NCBI RefSeq assembly: GCF_001429245.1
Contig: NZ_LMJE01000001.1
Span: 63,186-127,185, forward strand
Length of the DNA: 64,000 nt
Origin: Rhizobium sp. Root274
GTDB lineage: Bacteria; Pseudomonadota; Alphaproteobacteria; Rhizobiales; Rhizobiaceae
Direction of reading: 5' to 3'
The position numbers and the translations under genes are program-made. This document shows positions 34,243 through 43,900 of the stretch, piece after piece (position 1 is the first letter of the stretch; the number at the start of each line of letters is the position of its first letter). Below the pieces are notes generated by a model that was given only the letters and a program-made list of their open reading frames with translations, had not been told where the DNA came from and did not search any database.

Positions 34243-34310
34243 GGGCATTCTCCGGATGGACTGTTTTCTTCGCTATAATGGCCGTCAAGCGCTGAGGCAA
34301 CGGGGTTTCG

Positions 34311-35015
34311 TCAGACCTCGACCGAGGAGCCCGGCTTCGGGGTCAGTACGCGGGTGCGTGTGCCATCGAGACCGGCAACGAATTTCTCCGGCGTCTGGTC
34401 GATGATCGGGAAGGTGCCGTAGTGGCAGGGGATCGCGGTCTTGAAGTCGAAGTAACGCTGGCAGGCAAGTGCTGCCACTGCACCGCCCATGGTGAAGCGA
34501 TCGCCGATCGGCACGAGGCCGATATCCGGCTGATGCAGTTCCTTGATCAACTGCATGTCGGAGAAGATGTCAGTATCGCCCATGTGCAGCAGCGAAGCTT
34601 CGTCGTCGAAATGCAGCATCAGGCCATTGGCGTTGCCAAGCGCGTGGGAGACGCCGTCCTCGGTGATCTGGGCGGAGGAATGCAGGGCGTTGGTGAAGGT
34701 GACGGAGAAACCTTCGAAGCCGATGGTGCCGCCGGTATTGCCCATCTCAATCTTGTCGACGCCCTTGGAGCCCAGCCAGGCGGCGAGGTCGGCATTGGCG
34801 AGAACGGTTGCGCCGGTCTCCTTGGCGAGCGCGACGGTATCACCGACATGGTCGCCATGACCGTGGGTGAGCAGGATGTGCGTCACGCCTTTCGTCTGGT
34901 CCTTGAGATCGAGATCGGCAAAGCTTGGATTGTAGGACAGAAACGGATCGATCAGGATCGAAGCGGTCGCGCTGTCGAGGCGGAAGGCGGAATGGCCGAG
35001 CCAGGTGATCTTCAT
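34311..35015 (-). CDS. UPF0173 metal-dependent hydrolase (metallo-beta-lactamase fold)
   Basis: A 234-residue protein of the UPF0173 family. It begins [16 protein letters not shown], contains the zinc motif [10 protein letters not shown] (HxHxDH), another ligand His in FTNALHSS, and the later Asp in [13 protein letters not shown] and His in IPCHYGTFP. Members are cytoplasmic metallo-hydrolases without an agreed substrate. ATG 35015 gives the canonical start; an upstream ATG at 35048 is unnecessary. It is transcribed towards gatC but is probably a separate unit. Confidence 0.93.
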   Translation of the reverse strand: MKITWLGHSAFRLDSATASILIDPFLSYNPSFADLDLKDQTKGVTHILLTHGHGDHVGDTVALAKETGATVLANADLAAWLGSKGVDKIEMGNTGGTIGFEGFSVTFTNALHSSAQITEDGVSHALGNANGLMLHFDDEASLLHMGDTDIFSDMQLIKELHQPDIGLVPIGDRFTMGGAVAALACQRYFDFKTAIPCHYGTFPIIDQTPEKFVAGLDGTRTRVLTPKPGSSVEV

Positions 35016-35167
35016 GGGATATCTCCGGGTTGCAGTGTTGCGCGGCAATATATGGCAAATGCCAAGCCCGGCAACTGCTGGAAGGCTGCGTCAGTTGCGC
35101 AAGGGTCAGCGCTGGTCTATGCGACCTTCATGGCAGCCGTATTGCTGCGGAAGAAAAGGGACAGACC

Positions 35168-35461
35168 ATGGCCGACGACGATTACATCTATGACGAGGCC
35201 ACGGGCGAATGGCTGTCGGCAGCCGAGGCTGCGGCGAAGAATGCCAAGCCAGAAGCCCGCGACGCGTCCGGGAATATTCTGGCCGACGGCGATTCCGTCG
35301 TGCTGGTCAAGGACCTGAAGGTCAAGGGCGCCGGGCAGACGCTGAAGCAGGGCACGGTCATCCGCTCGATCCGCCTCACCGACAATCCGGAAGAAGTCGA
35401 CTGCCGGCATGATGCGATCAAGGGACTGGTGCTGCGCACCGAGTTCGTTCGCAAGCGCTGA
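35168..35461 (+). CDS. PhnA domain protein
   Basis: A 97-residue protein whose C-terminal half is a PhnA domain: GDSVVLVKDLKVKGAGQTLKQG, then IRLTDNPEEVDCRHDAIKGLVLRTEFVRK. The N-terminal part (DDDYIYDEATGEWLSAAEAA) replaces the zinc-ribbon seen in longer PhnA/YjdM proteins. The name derives from the E. coli phn region, but a phosphonate role is not established for such short forms. It lies 21 bases upstream of ruvX and may be co-transcribed. Confidence 0.85.
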   Translation: MADDDYIYDEATGEWLSAAEAAAKNAKPEARDASGNILADGDSVVLVKDLKVKGAGQTLKQGTVIRSIRLTDNPEEVDCRHDAIKGLVLRTEFVRKR

Positions 35462-35482
35462 GGCTTTGAAGGGGTAAGAGAC

Positions 35483-35980
35483 GTGGCGACACTGACCATC
35501 GAGGAACTGGCCGAGCAGCTTCAGCCGAACCAGGCGATTGCGGGCCTCGATCTCGGCACGAAGACGATCGGGCTTTCCGTTTCGGATCTCGGGCGCCGCT
35601 TCTCGACCCCTCGCCCGGTGCTGAAGCGGATCAAGTTTACCCAGGACGCCGAACTGCTGCTGACCTTTGCCGCCAAGGAGAGGGTCGTCGCCTTCGTCAT
35701 CGGGCTGCCGGTCAACATGGACGGCTCTTCCGGGCCGCGGGTCCAGGCGACCAGGGCCTTTGTGCGGGCCATGGCGGATAAAACCGACATTCCCTTCGTC
35801 TACTGGGACGAGCGGCTGTCGACCGTTGCCGCCGAACGGGCGCTGCTGGAAATGGATGTCTCACGCGCCAAGCGCAGCGAACGGATCGATTCGGCCGCCG
35901 CCAGCTTCATCCTTCAGGGCGCGCTGGACAGGCTTTCCGGGCTGGCGCGGGTTTCCGCCACGTCCGGTGATGACGCCTGA
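35483..35980 (+). CDS. ruvX: Putative Holliday junction resolvase / pre-16S rRNA nuclease (YqgF)
   Basis: A 165-residue RNase H-fold nuclease. [21 protein letters not shown] has the first catalytic Asp, [16 protein letters not shown] the central block, and [19 protein letters not shown] with [14 protein letters not shown] the remaining acidic residues. In E. coli YqgF completes 16S rRNA 5' processing, and the family was proposed to resolve Holliday junctions. It follows the PhnA-domain gene, and its 3' end overlaps the convergent DUF6105 gene by 67 bases. Confidence 0.93.
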   Translation: MATLTIEELAEQLQPNQAIAGLDLGTKTIGLSVSDLGRRFSTPRPVLKRIKFTQDAELLLTFAAKERVVAFVIGLPVNMDGSSGPRVQATRAFVRAMADKTDIPFVYWDERLSTVAAERALLEMDVSRAKRSERIDSAAASFILQGALDRLSGLARVSATSGDDA

Positions 35981-36249
35981 CGGGCAGTCCACCAGGCCTT
36001 GATCGCCTTGCGGCGACGGAAGGCCATGATGGCAAACAGCACCAGGCTATCGACGACCACCGCGCGCATGACGAGCGGCGGAATGGTTTCCGGCGGAATG
36101 CCGAGCACATTGCCATAGATCTGGAAGACGAGGTCGTGCGCCTGACGCGTGAGCATGAAGATGCCGAAGCTCATGTCGTAATAGGACAGGCTGTACCAGG
36201 CGCCAAGAAACGCAATGGGCATGGCCCACAAGAGCAGAAATGTCTTCAT
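35914..36249 (-). CDS. DUF6105 family membrane protein
   Basis: A 111-residue protein with two membrane segments (about residues 4-22 and 55-76) and the family start [29 protein letters not shown], followed by [26 protein letters not shown]. The C-terminus is basic then disordered and overlaps ruvX on the other strand. Its start overlaps the small membrane-protein gene upstream by four bases. The function of the family is unknown. Confidence 0.82.
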   Translation of the reverse strand: MKTFLLLWAMPIAFLGAWYSLSYYDMSFGIFMLTRQAHDLVFQIYGNVLGIPPETIPPLVMRAVVVDSLVLFAIMAFRRRKAIKAWWTARQASSPDVAETRASPESLSSAP

Positions 36250-36431
36250 GCCGTCTCTGCCTTTCGCAACAGCAGCGAATCATTCGCCGCCGGCCAGTTC
36301 TCTACCAGCCATCTCAATCCGGCCATCGTGGTCAACACGAGAGCCGGCACGGCGATATCGAGTGCCAGCCCCGCGAAGAAGACCATCATCATGATGGTTA
36401 TCACCGGTCTTGCCGGAGCCACGACTTTCAC
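36246..36431 (-). CDS. Small membrane protein upstream of DUF6105
   Basis: A 61-residue frame with one or two hydrophobic stretches (VITIMMMVFFAGLALDIAVP and LVLTTMAGLRWLVENWP). It overlaps the start of the DUF6105 gene by four bases (ATGA), which argues for a coupled real gene. No strong ribosome site is visible for the annotated ATG at 36431. Function is unknown. Confidence 0.5.
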   Translation of the reverse strand: MKVVAPARPVITIMMMVFFAGLALDIAVPALVLTTMAGLRWLVENWPAANDSLLLRKAETA

Positions 36432-36639
36432 CGCTTACGCCTTTCAACGCCTGTCCCATGGAAAAGGTGTCCTGTTCGCCCGCTCGGCGCAACGTAAACC
36501 CTTTGTTAAGGTTAACGGCCCCTGTGGATGAACAGGATCAAGGATTTGCGACGCCCGCACGGCGGCGGGTGGTTTGCCATTGCCTGCCGGGGCTCTCGGG
36601 TTTAACGATCCCGTCTCCGGCCCCTTTCATGGACCCCGC

Positions 36640-37575
36640 ATGCTGATCATCTTCGAAAGCATGCTGCCGATCTTTCTCCTCGTCGTGATCGGGGTCGGCC
36701 TGCGGCGTGCGCCCGTTATCCAGGAGAGTTTCTGGAGCGGGCTTGAGCAGTTCGGCTATTACGTGCTGTTTCCCGCACTTCTCTTCCACACCATGGTGAA
36801 GATCGATTTTGCGGCGCTCGATGGCGGGCGGGTGAGCCTTGTGTCGCTGATGGCTGTCGGGATCATGACCGGCGTATCCTTGGCGCTCTGGCCCCTGCTG
36901 CGGCGAGGCGGTATGCCGGCTGCCTCCTATACCTCAGTGTTTCAGACGGCGACTCGCTGGAACGGCTTCATAGCGCTCGCCATCGGCGAGAAACTCGCCG
37001 GCCATGAGGGACTGGCGGTAATCGCGGTCATCATGGCGGCCATCATCATTCCGCTGAACCTGATCAATGTCGGCGTCATGGTCTGGTTTTCCGGGCAGAG
37101 CCGCAGCTTCAAGACCTTTGCTCTGCGCATCATCACCAATCCGATCATCCTCGGATCGGGCCTCGGTGTAATCCTCAACCTGGGCGGCATCCCCGTCTAT
37201 GATCCGGTTTTGACGACGATCGCACTGCTGGCTGCGGCGTCCCTGCCGCTCGGGCTGGTCAATGTCGGTGCGGGTCTGCGCATCGCCGATGCGCTGCGGC
37301 CCAGTGGCGCGGTCATCCTGTCGGTGGCGCTAAAGCTGGTGTTATTCCCGATGGTTTCGGTGGCTCTTGCGCTCGCGGCGGGGCTTAGCGGCCAGACCGT
37401 TGTCATGATCGCGCTCGGGGCGGCCGTGCCGACTGCGATGAACGGGTATGTGCTGGCCCGCCAAATGGGTGGAGACGCCGAGCTGTATGCGGCAGCGGCC
37501 ACCGTGCAGACGGTCGCTGCCTTCTTCACCATTCCGGTCGTGCTCTACTTCGTGGCTCAGGTGGCCGGCGGGTAA
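36640..37575 (+). CDS. AEC (auxin efflux carrier) family transporter
   Basis: A 311-residue inner-membrane protein with about ten hydrophobic segments in the two-bundle AEC/BASS arrangement. Typical parts are MLIIFESMLPIFLLVVIGVGLR, FGYYVLFPALLFHTMV, FQTATRWNGFIALAIGE and ALGAAVPTAMNGYVLARQMGGD. Bacterial members often export or import small carboxylates such as malate; the substrate is not inferable. ATG 36640 was chosen as the start of the first membrane helix. Its 3' end overlaps the convergent acyl-CoA dehydrogenase gene by 19 bases. Confidence 0.9.
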   Translation: MLIIFESMLPIFLLVVIGVGLRRAPVIQESFWSGLEQFGYYVLFPALLFHTMVKIDFAALDGGRVSLVSLMAVGIMTGVSLALWPLLRRGGMPAASYTSVFQTATRWNGFIALAIGEKLAGHEGLAVIAVIMAAIIIPLNLINVGVMVWFSGQSRSFKTFALRIITNPIILGSGLGVILNLGGIPVYDPVLTTIALLAAASLPLGLVNVGAGLRIADALRPSGAVILSVALKLVLFPMVSVALALAAGLSGQTVVMIALGAAVPTAMNGYVLARQMGGDAELYAAAATVQTVAAFFTIPVVLYFVAQVAGG

Positions 37576-39200
37576 AGCAAGTCGAGCACGTAGCGCGAAT
37601 CAAAGCGGGCATCGAGCACGCCATAGGTATGGCGCCAGCCGCCGGCAAGCCGCGATTCGAGAAAGGCATCGGCGATCTTGCCGGCGCCCAAACGATAGAG
37701 TTCGGCGGCACCGGCGGCGAGCGCCAGTTGCTCGATCAGCAGGCGCCCTGCCCCTTCGTCGCGGTCGGCAAGTGCGGTCGCGGCGCGCAGGACTTCGACG
37801 GTCTTCTTGCCCGACGGCCCGAGGTCACGCTCCAGGCCGGCAAACAGGGTTTCGAACAGATCCTTGCCACGGCTCAGCACTCTGAGAACATCGAGCGCCA
37901 TGACATTGCCGGAGCCTTCCCAGATCGCGTTGACCGGGGCTTCGCGGTAGTGGCGGGCGATCGGGCGCTCTTCGACATAACCGCTGCCGCCGATGCATTC
38001 CATCGCCTCGTAGATCAGGCCGGGCGCGATCTTGCAGATCCAGTATTTGGCAACCGGCGTCATGACGCGGGCATAGGCCGCATCGACAGGGTTTTCGCGC
38101 GCCTTGTCGAAACTGTCGGCCAGGCGGAAAGCGAGTGCGGTCGCGGCAGCAACATCGAGTGCCATGTCGGCCAGCACGCGGGTCATCAGCGGCTGGTCGA
38201 TCAGGTTCTTGCCGAAGACGGCGCGACCACGCACGTGATGCACGGCTTCGGCCATCGAGGCGCGCATCATCGCGGCCGAAGACAGCGCGCAGTCGAGGCG
38301 GGTCAGCGTCACCATGTCGAGGATGGTGCGCACACCGTCGCCCGGAGAGCCAAGCAGGAAGCCGAAGGTTTCCGAGAATTCGACTTCGGACGAGGCATTG
38401 GATCGGTTGCCGACCTTGTCCTTCAGTCGCTGGAATTCGAGGCCGTTGGCGGAGCCGTCTTCGAGCAGGCGCGGCACCAGGAAACAGCCCATGCCGTCCT
38501 TGGTCTGGGCGAGCATGACAAAGGCGTCGCTCATTGGGGCGGACATGAACCACTTGTGGCCGGAAAGGCGGTAGATGCCCTCGCCTACCCGTTCGCCAGT
38601 CGTGGTGTTGGCGCGCACATCCGTGCCGCCCTGCTTTTCCGTCATGCCCATGCCGATGGTGACGGCGGTCTTTTGCATCGGCGGCTTGTTGCCGCTGTCG
38701 TATTTGCGCGACAGGATCTTCGGCGTCCATTCCTTTTGGACGGCCGGCGATGCAACGAGGGCAGCGACCGAAGCGCTGGTCATGGTGAGCGGGCAGAGAT
38801 GCCCCGATTCCAACTGGGCCGTCAGGAAGAAGCGGACAGCGCGGGCCTTGTGTTCGTGGCCCCGCGCCTCGGACTGGTCCTCCCAGACGGAGGAATGCAG
38901 GCCCGACGCCATGGAGCGGCGCATCAGTGCGTGCCAGGCCGGGTGAAACTCGACGACATCGAGCCGTTCGCCGCGCACGCCATGGGTTCTCAGTTGCGGC
39001 GGGCTGGCATTGGCCATGCGGGCCAGTTCCTGCGCTTCCGGCGAGGTCACATACTTGCCGATGACATCGTATTCCTCGCGCAGCGGGCGCGGCAGCGAAG
39101 ACGAGAGATCGACGAGCAGCGGATCGGCGCGATAGGCATTGATGCCGGACCAAGGCTTGGGCTGGTTCAGGGCGGCGAGTTTTTCTTCAGTCCGGTTCAT
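37557..39200 (-). CDS. aidB: AidB-type acyl-CoA dehydrogenase family protein
   Basis: A 547-residue flavoprotein of the acyl-CoA dehydrogenase superfamily in its long AidB form. Diagnostic stretches are PWSGINAYRADPLLVDL, HPAWHALMRRSMASGLHSS, IGMGMTEKQGGTDVRANTT, GHKWFMSAPMSDAF and ECIGGSGYVEERPIARHYREAPVNAIWEGSGNVMALDVLR. E. coli AidB is part of the alkylation (Ada) response and binds DNA, and its true substrate is unclear. No ada box could be recognised upstream. It is divergent from pyrB. Confidence 0.92.
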   Translation of the reverse strand: MNRTEEKLAALNQPKPWSGINAYRADPLLVDLSSSLPRPLREEYDVIGKYVTSPEAQELARMANASPPQLRTHGVRGERLDVVEFHPAWHALMRRSMASGLHSSVWEDQSEARGHEHKARAVRFFLTAQLESGHLCPLTMTSASVAALVASPAVQKEWTPKILSRKYDSGNKPPMQKTAVTIGMGMTEKQGGTDVRANTTTGERVGEGIYRLSGHKWFMSAPMSDAFVMLAQTKDGMGCFLVPRLLEDGSANGLEFQRLKDKVGNRSNASSEVEFSETFGFLLGSPGDGVRTILDMVTLTRLDCALSSAAMMRASMAEAVHHVRGRAVFGKNLIDQPLMTRVLADMALDVAAATALAFRLADSFDKARENPVDAAYARVMTPVAKYWICKIAPGLIYEAMECIGGSGYVEERPIARHYREAPVNAIWEGSGNVMALDVLRVLSRGKDLFETLFAGLERDLGPSGKKTVEVLRAATALADRDEGAGRLLIEQLALAAGAAELYRLGAGKIADAFLESRLAGGWRHTYGVLDARFDSRYVLDLLYPPAT

Positions 39201-39423
39201 TCAACAAAAGCCGATCTCGTAATCAGCGTCCGCTGATCTTTCAGCGGTCCGCCTCGAATTTCCATAGAGCATGCCGGTCCTAGGTATGCGGCTGCATAAG
39301 GGCCCTGCATAGCCGCAGTTGGCTCCTATTACATGGGGAACGCGCCGCAATCCACATAGCATATGCTTGCTCCCCTGCATGGCAATCATTATAGACCGCG
39401 TGACATCTCAGGAGGACGTCTCC

Positions 39424-40380
39424 ATGGTCTTCTTTCCCCATCGCCATCTCATCGGCATCAAGGGCCTCACCGAACAGGACATCACGTTCCTGCTCGACAA
39501 GGCGGACGAAGCCGTCAAAATCAGCCGCCAGCGGGAGAAGAAGACTTCCACGCTGAGGGGCCTCACCCAGATCAACCTGTTCTTCGAAGCCTCGACGCGG
39601 ACCCAGTCCTCGTTCGAGCTTGCCGGAAAACGTCTCGGCGCTGATGTGATGAACATGTCGGTCGGCAACTCGTCGGTGAAAAAGGGCGAGACGCTGATCG
39701 ATACGGCGATGACGCTGAATGCCATGCGGCCGGACGTGCTGGTCGTGCGGCACTCCTCGGCAGGTGCCGCAGCGCTGCTCGCGCAGAAGGTGGCCTGCTC
39801 GGTGGTCAATGCCGGCGACGGCCAGCACGAGCATCCGACCCAGGCGTTGCTCGATGCGCTGACGATCCGGCGCGCCCGCGGCAAGCTGTCGCGCATCATC
39901 GTTGCGATCTGTGGAGATGTCCTGCATTCGCGCGTCGCGCGCTCCAACATCCTGCTACTCAATGCCATGGGTGCCCGTGTTCGGGTGGTGGCGCCCGCAA
40001 CGCTTTTGCCAGCCGGCATCGCCGACATGGGCTGCGAGGTCTTTCACGACATGAAGGAAGGTCTGAAAGATGCCGATGTCGTCATGATGCTGCGCTTGCA
40101 GCGCGAGCGCATGTCCGGCTCCTTCGTGCCGTCGGTGCGCGAATACTTCCATTTCTATGGACTCGACGCCGAAAAGCTCAAAGCTGCGAAGGAAGATGCG
40201 CTCGTCATGCATCCGGGTCCGATGAACCGTGGCGTCGAGATTGCCTCGGAAGTAGCCGATGGTCCGCAGAGCGTCATCGAAAGCCAGGTGGAAATGGGCG
40301 TTGCCGTGCGCATGGCGGTCATGGAAACGCTGCTTGTGTCGCAGAACCAGGGGCCGCGTTCGGAAGGATTGGGCGCATGA
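39424..40380 (+). CDS. pyrB: Aspartate carbamoyltransferase catalytic subunit
   Basis: A 318-residue enzyme that makes N-carbamoyl-aspartate in pyrimidine synthesis. The carbamoyl-phosphate loop [16 protein letters not shown], the ordered SSVKKGET loop, [16 protein letters not shown] and [12 protein letters not shown] are all present. ATG 39424 follows AGGAGGA at good distance. Its last four bases overlap the dihydroorotase-like gene (ATGA), so the two products are made together, and a PyrI regulatory subunit is not seen here. The architecture fits the ATCase-pseudodihydroorotase type known from pseudomonads. Confidence 0.97.
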   Translation: MVFFPHRHLIGIKGLTEQDITFLLDKADEAVKISRQREKKTSTLRGLTQINLFFEASTRTQSSFELAGKRLGADVMNMSVGNSSVKKGETLIDTAMTLNAMRPDVLVVRHSSAGAAALLAQKVACSVVNAGDGQHEHPTQALLDALTIRRARGKLSRIIVAICGDVLHSRVARSNILLLNAMGARVRVVAPATLLPAGIADMGCEVFHDMKEGLKDADVVMMLRLQRERMSGSFVPSVREYFHFYGLDAEKLKAAKEDALVMHPGPMNRGVEIASEVADGPQSVIESQVEMGVAVRMAVMETLLVSQNQGPRSEGLGA

Positions 40381-41672
40381 TGAAACCGCTCGTCCTCAAG
40401 AATGCCCGCATCATCGACCCGTCGCGCAAGCTCGACGAGGTCGGGACGATCATTGTCGGCCATGACGGGCTGATCCTGGCGGCCGGTGCCGATGCGCAGA
40501 ATCAAGGCGCGCCCGAGGGTGCCGATATCCGCGACGCACAAGGTCTCACCGCCGTTCCGGGCCTTGTCGACGCCCGCGTCTTTGTCGGAGAGCCGGGGTC
40601 GGAGCATCGCGAGACGATCGCCTCGGCCAGCCGGGCGGCTGCGGCCGGGGGCATTACCTCCTTCATCATGATGCCGGAAACCGATCCCGTTATCGACGAC
40701 ATCGCATTGGTCGAATTCGTCAAGAAGACCGCCCGCGATACTGCCGACGTCAATGTCTATCCGGCAGCGGCGCTGACCAAGGGCATGACCAGCGGTGAAA
40801 TGACGGAGATGGGGCTGTTGCAGCTTGCCGGTGCCGTCGCCTTCACCAATGGCCGGCATGGCTTAAACGACACCCAGGTTCTCAGGCGCGCGATGACCTA
40901 TGCGCGCGAATTCGATGCCGTTATCGCGCTTGAAACGCGGGAAAAGTATCTCGGCGCCAATGGCGTGATGAACGAGGGGCTGCTGGCAAGCTGGCTCGGG
41001 CTCGGCGGCATCCCGCGCGAAACCGAGATCATTCCGCTGGAGCGCGACCTGCGCATCGCCGGCCTCACCCGCGCCAAGTATCACGCATCTCAGATCTCCG
41101 TGTCGGAATCGGTCGAGGCGATCGAAGTGGCGCGGAAGCGCGGCGCCAAGGTTACCTGCGGCATTTCGATCAACCACTTAAGCCTCAACGAAAACGACAT
41201 CGGCGAATACCGGACCTTCTTCAAGCTCTATCCGCCGCTGCGCTCGGAAGACGACCGGATGGCGATGGTCGAGGCTTTGGCCAAGGGGCAGATCGACATC
41301 ATCGTCTCCTCGCATGACCCGCAGGATGTCGACACCAAGCGCCTGCCCTTCGGCGAGGCCGCGGACGGCGCGATCGGGCTTGAGACCATGCTGTCGGCTG
41401 CGCTTCGGCTGCATCATGCCGGCCAGGTGCCGCTGATGCGGCTGATCGATGCCATGTCGACGCGACCGGCGCAGATCTTCGGTCTGCCCGGCGGTACGCT
41501 GAAGCCGGGCGCTGCCGGCGATATCGCGCTGATCGATCTCGATGAGCCGTGGCTCGTGTCGCGCGACAGCCTGCTGGCGCGGTCGAAAAATACTGCCTTC
41601 GAGGATGCACGGTTTTCGGGCCGCGCCGTCGCGACCTATGTCGCAGGACGCTGCGTGCACTCGCTTTCGTAA
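40377..41672 (+). CDS. pyrX: Dihydroorotase-like protein, probably non-catalytic (PyrC'/PyrX type)
   Basis: A 431-residue amidohydrolase-fold protein overlapping pyrB. The expected metal motif D-x-H-x-H is DARVF at residues 65-69, so both histidines are replaced (Arg67, Phe69). The HCED segment is replaced by LETR (around 185-188), and the catalytic DHAPH region reads SHDPQ. The fold markers VPGLVDA, GLNDTQ and [14 protein letters not shown] remain. It is thus predicted to be a structural partner of aspartate carbamoyltransferase, as the inactive dihydroorotase homologue is in Pseudomonas. A functional pyrC must then exist elsewhere in the genome. Confidence 0.88.
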   Translation: MMKPLVLKNARIIDPSRKLDEVGTIIVGHDGLILAAGADAQNQGAPEGADIRDAQGLTAVPGLVDARVFVGEPGSEHRETIASASRAAAAGGITSFIMMPETDPVIDDIALVEFVKKTARDTADVNVYPAAALTKGMTSGEMTEMGLLQLAGAVAFTNGRHGLNDTQVLRRAMTYAREFDAVIALETREKYLGANGVMNEGLLASWLGLGGIPRETEIIPLERDLRIAGLTRAKYHASQISVSESVEAIEVARKRGAKVTCGISINHLSLNENDIGEYRTFFKLYPPLRSEDDRMAMVEALAKGQIDIIVSSHDPQDVDTKRLPFGEAADGAIGLETMLSAALRLHHAGQVPLMRLIDAMSTRPAQIFGLPGGTLKPGAAGDIALIDLDEPWLVSRDSLLARSKNTAFEDARFSGRAVATYVAGRCVHSLS

Positions 41673-41684
41673 AAGGGGACACTG

Positions 41685-42302
41685 ATGCCTACCGTCGATT
41701 ATTCCGCTCTCGGCCCAACCAATGTCGCCATCGTGCTCCTGCTCGGCTACCTGCTGGGCTCGATCCCGTTCGGCCTGCTGTTGACCAAGATGGCCGGACT
41801 CGGCGATCTCCGGTCGATCGGCTCTGGCAATATCGGCGCGACCAATGTTCTGCGCACCGGCAACAAGAAGCTGGCTGCCGCAACCCTGCTGCTTGATGCG
41901 CTTAAGGCTACCGCTGCTGCGCTCATCGCCCAAGCCCTGTTTGGCCACAATGCTGGCCTGCTTGCCGGCTTTGCCGCCTTCATCGGCCATCTCTTTCCCG
42001 TCTGGCTCGGCTTCAAGGGCGGCAAAGGCGTTGCAACCTATATCGGTACGCTTCTGGGTGTCGCGCCGTTGATGGTTCTGGTCTTTGCGGCGGCATGGCT
42101 CGCGGTCGCCTTCTTCACCCGCTACTCGTCTTTGTCGGCCCTTGTCGCCACACTTGTCATTCCGGTTGTATTGTGGATACTTGGGGTTGAAGAGGCTGCC
42201 CTCGTCACCGCTGCCATGACCGTCATTACCTATTGGCGCCACAAGGCCAATATCGAGCGTCTCATCGCCGGGACAGAGGGCAAGATCGGCCAAAAGGGCT
42301 AA
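41685..42302 (+). CDS. plsY: Glycerol-3-phosphate acyltransferase (acyl-phosphate dependent)
   Basis: A 205-residue inner-membrane enzyme that transfers acyl groups from acyl-phosphate to glycerol 3-phosphate, starting phospholipid synthesis. The three conserved cytoplasmic motifs are visible: [13 protein letters not shown] with [32 protein letters not shown], and the late [18 protein letters not shown]. Five hydrophobic segments fit the family. It begins 12 bases after the dihydroorotase-like gene and is followed by dprA after nine bases, suggesting one long transcript. Confidence 0.96.
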   Translation: MPTVDYSALGPTNVAIVLLLGYLLGSIPFGLLLTKMAGLGDLRSIGSGNIGATNVLRTGNKKLAAATLLLDALKATAAALIAQALFGHNAGLLAGFAAFIGHLFPVWLGFKGGKGVATYIGTLLGVAPLMVLVFAAAWLAVAFFTRYSSLSALVATLVIPVVLWILGVEEAALVTAAMTVITYWRHKANIERLIAGTEGKIGQKG

Positions 42303-42311
42303 AGGGGAGCC

Positions 42312-43460
42312 ATGGGGTCAGTCGGCGCAGGACGAAAAGGGATTGCGCTGACGGACCGACAGAGGATCGCCTGGCTGCGGCTGATCCGCAGTGACAATGT
42401 CGGCCCTGCCACATTTCGCGATCTGATCAATCATTTCGGCACGGCAGAAGCCGCGCTCGATGCCTTGCCGGAACTCTCCAGGCGGGGCGGATCGGCCCGC
42501 TCCATCCGCATCGCGAGCATTGCCGAGGCCGAGCGCGAGATCGAGATTGCCCGGCGCTTCGGGGCGCAGTTCATCGGCATCGGAGAGCCGGACTATCCAC
42601 CGGCGCTGCGCCAGATCGATGGCGCCCCTCCCCTCCTCGCCGCCAAGGGTGATCTTTCCGTTGCCACCCTGCCTGCCGTTGGTATCGTCGGCTCGCGCAA
42701 CGCTTCGATCAGCGGCGCCAAATTCGCAGCGATGATGGCGCGCGAAATCGGCAATGCCGGCTATGGCATCGTCTCCGGTCTCGCACGCGGCATCGACGCG
42801 GCCGCGCATCGGGCGAGCCTCGAGACCGGCACGGTCGCGGCCATGGCCGGCGGGCTCGACCAGCCTTATCCGCCTGAGAATATCGACTTGCTGCGTGCGA
42901 TCTGTGATGGACGGGGGCTTGCCGTTTCCGAAATGCCGTTTGGATGGGAGCCTCGGGCACGAGATTTTCCAAGACGCAATCGGCTGATCGCCGGCATCGC
43001 GCTCGGCGTGGTGGTGATCGAGGCTGCGGCCCGGTCGGGCTCTCTGATTACGGCGCGGCTCGCCGGCGAATTCGGTCGCCTGGTCTTTGCCGTGCCCGGC
43101 TCACCGCTCGATCCGCGCTGCGAGGGCACCAACGGGTTGCTGAAGGATGGGGCGACGGTGACGACGCGGGCGCTCGACGTGTTGCAGGCCCTGGCACCGA
43201 TCTCGCAAATGGACCTGTTCAGCCAGCCGGAAGCGGACGAACCGGATGATGACGGGGCCGAGCGCATGCTGGCGCCGCCGCCCAATGACGACGAGCGTTT
43301 GACCATCGTGCAGGCGCTTGGGCCGACACCGGTCGAGATCGACGACATCATTCGCCACACCGGCTTTGCGGCGTCGACGGTGTATCTGGTGCTGCTGGAA
43401 CTCGATCTCGCCGGGCGGCTAGACCGGCATGCGGGGGGATTTGTTTCGCTCGCCGTTTAA
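42312..43460 (+). CDS. dprA: DNA-processing protein DprA (Smf)
   Basis: A 382-residue protein that binds incoming single-stranded DNA and loads RecA. An N-terminal SAM-like region (20-75) is followed by the Rossmann domain: PAVGIVGSRNASISGAKFA, IVSGLARGIDAAAHRASLE, TVAAMAGGLDQPYPPEN, FPRRNRLIAGIALGVVVIEA and SGSLITARLAGEFGR. The C-terminal winged-helix DprA/DML1-like domain (about 320-380) ends DRHAGGFVSLAV. AGGGGAG precedes ATG 42312. The 3' end overlaps a small gene on the opposite strand by 42 bases. Confidence 0.95.
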   Translation: MGSVGAGRKGIALTDRQRIAWLRLIRSDNVGPATFRDLINHFGTAEAALDALPELSRRGGSARSIRIASIAEAEREIEIARRFGAQFIGIGEPDYPPALRQIDGAPPLLAAKGDLSVATLPAVGIVGSRNASISGAKFAAMMAREIGNAGYGIVSGLARGIDAAAHRASLETGTVAAMAGGLDQPYPPENIDLLRAICDGRGLAVSEMPFGWEPRARDFPRRNRLIAGIALGVVVIEAAARSGSLITARLAGEFGRLVFAVPGSPLDPRCEGTNGLLKDGATVTTRALDVLQALAPISQMDLFSQPEADEPDDDGAERMLAPPPNDDERLTIVQALGPTPVEIDDIIRHTGFAASTVYLVLLELDLAGRLDRHAGGFVSLAV

Positions 43461-43652
43461 GATGGTCAAAGAACGTCGCCCGGACTGCACATCCCCGGCT
43501 TCGACAAAGGCCATCTCGATCAGATAGCAGAGCATTTCGGCGCCTTCATTCTCGGCGACAGCGCGAAGTTCGCCGAGCATTTGGCGTATATAGGCGATGT
43601 TCTCCATCGTGCGGGTGCCGCGACCGTTCGTCTCGCCTATTTGTCTTGCCAT
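43419..43652 (-). CDS. Small conserved hypothetical protein
   Basis: A 62-77 residue protein. The coherent core is MENIAYIRQMLGELRAVAEN and EMLCYLIEMAFVEAGDVQSG, which I recall as a conserved rhizobial small protein. ATG 43607 (start of that core) is an alternative to ATG 43652. Its C-terminus overlaps the last 42 bases of dprA in antisense. The function is unknown, and the helical core suggests a small oligomeric regulator without further evidence. Confidence 0.7.
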   Translation of the reverse strand: MARQIGETNGRGTRTMENIAYIRQMLGELRAVAENEGAEMLCYLIEMAFVEAGDVQSGRRSLTILNGERNKSPRMPV

Positions 43653-43900
43653 GACCGCTGCTCGTCGCTGTGGAGGACGACAATTCGCGCCCTCACCATT
43701 TATCCCCCAAATACAATAGCTAATTTATTCTAGATTGCAATCTGCAGTTAATCTCCTTTTGGTTGTGGAGCGTTGCAATTTCGGAAAATCGGCCATACCT
43801 CTTGACCGCAGACGTTTCGCCCTCCATGTCGAAACGTCGGTTTTCCAAGGCGGTGGCGCGGTGCCATCGGTTGTGAAGACTGATGAAGGTGCAGTGAAGT

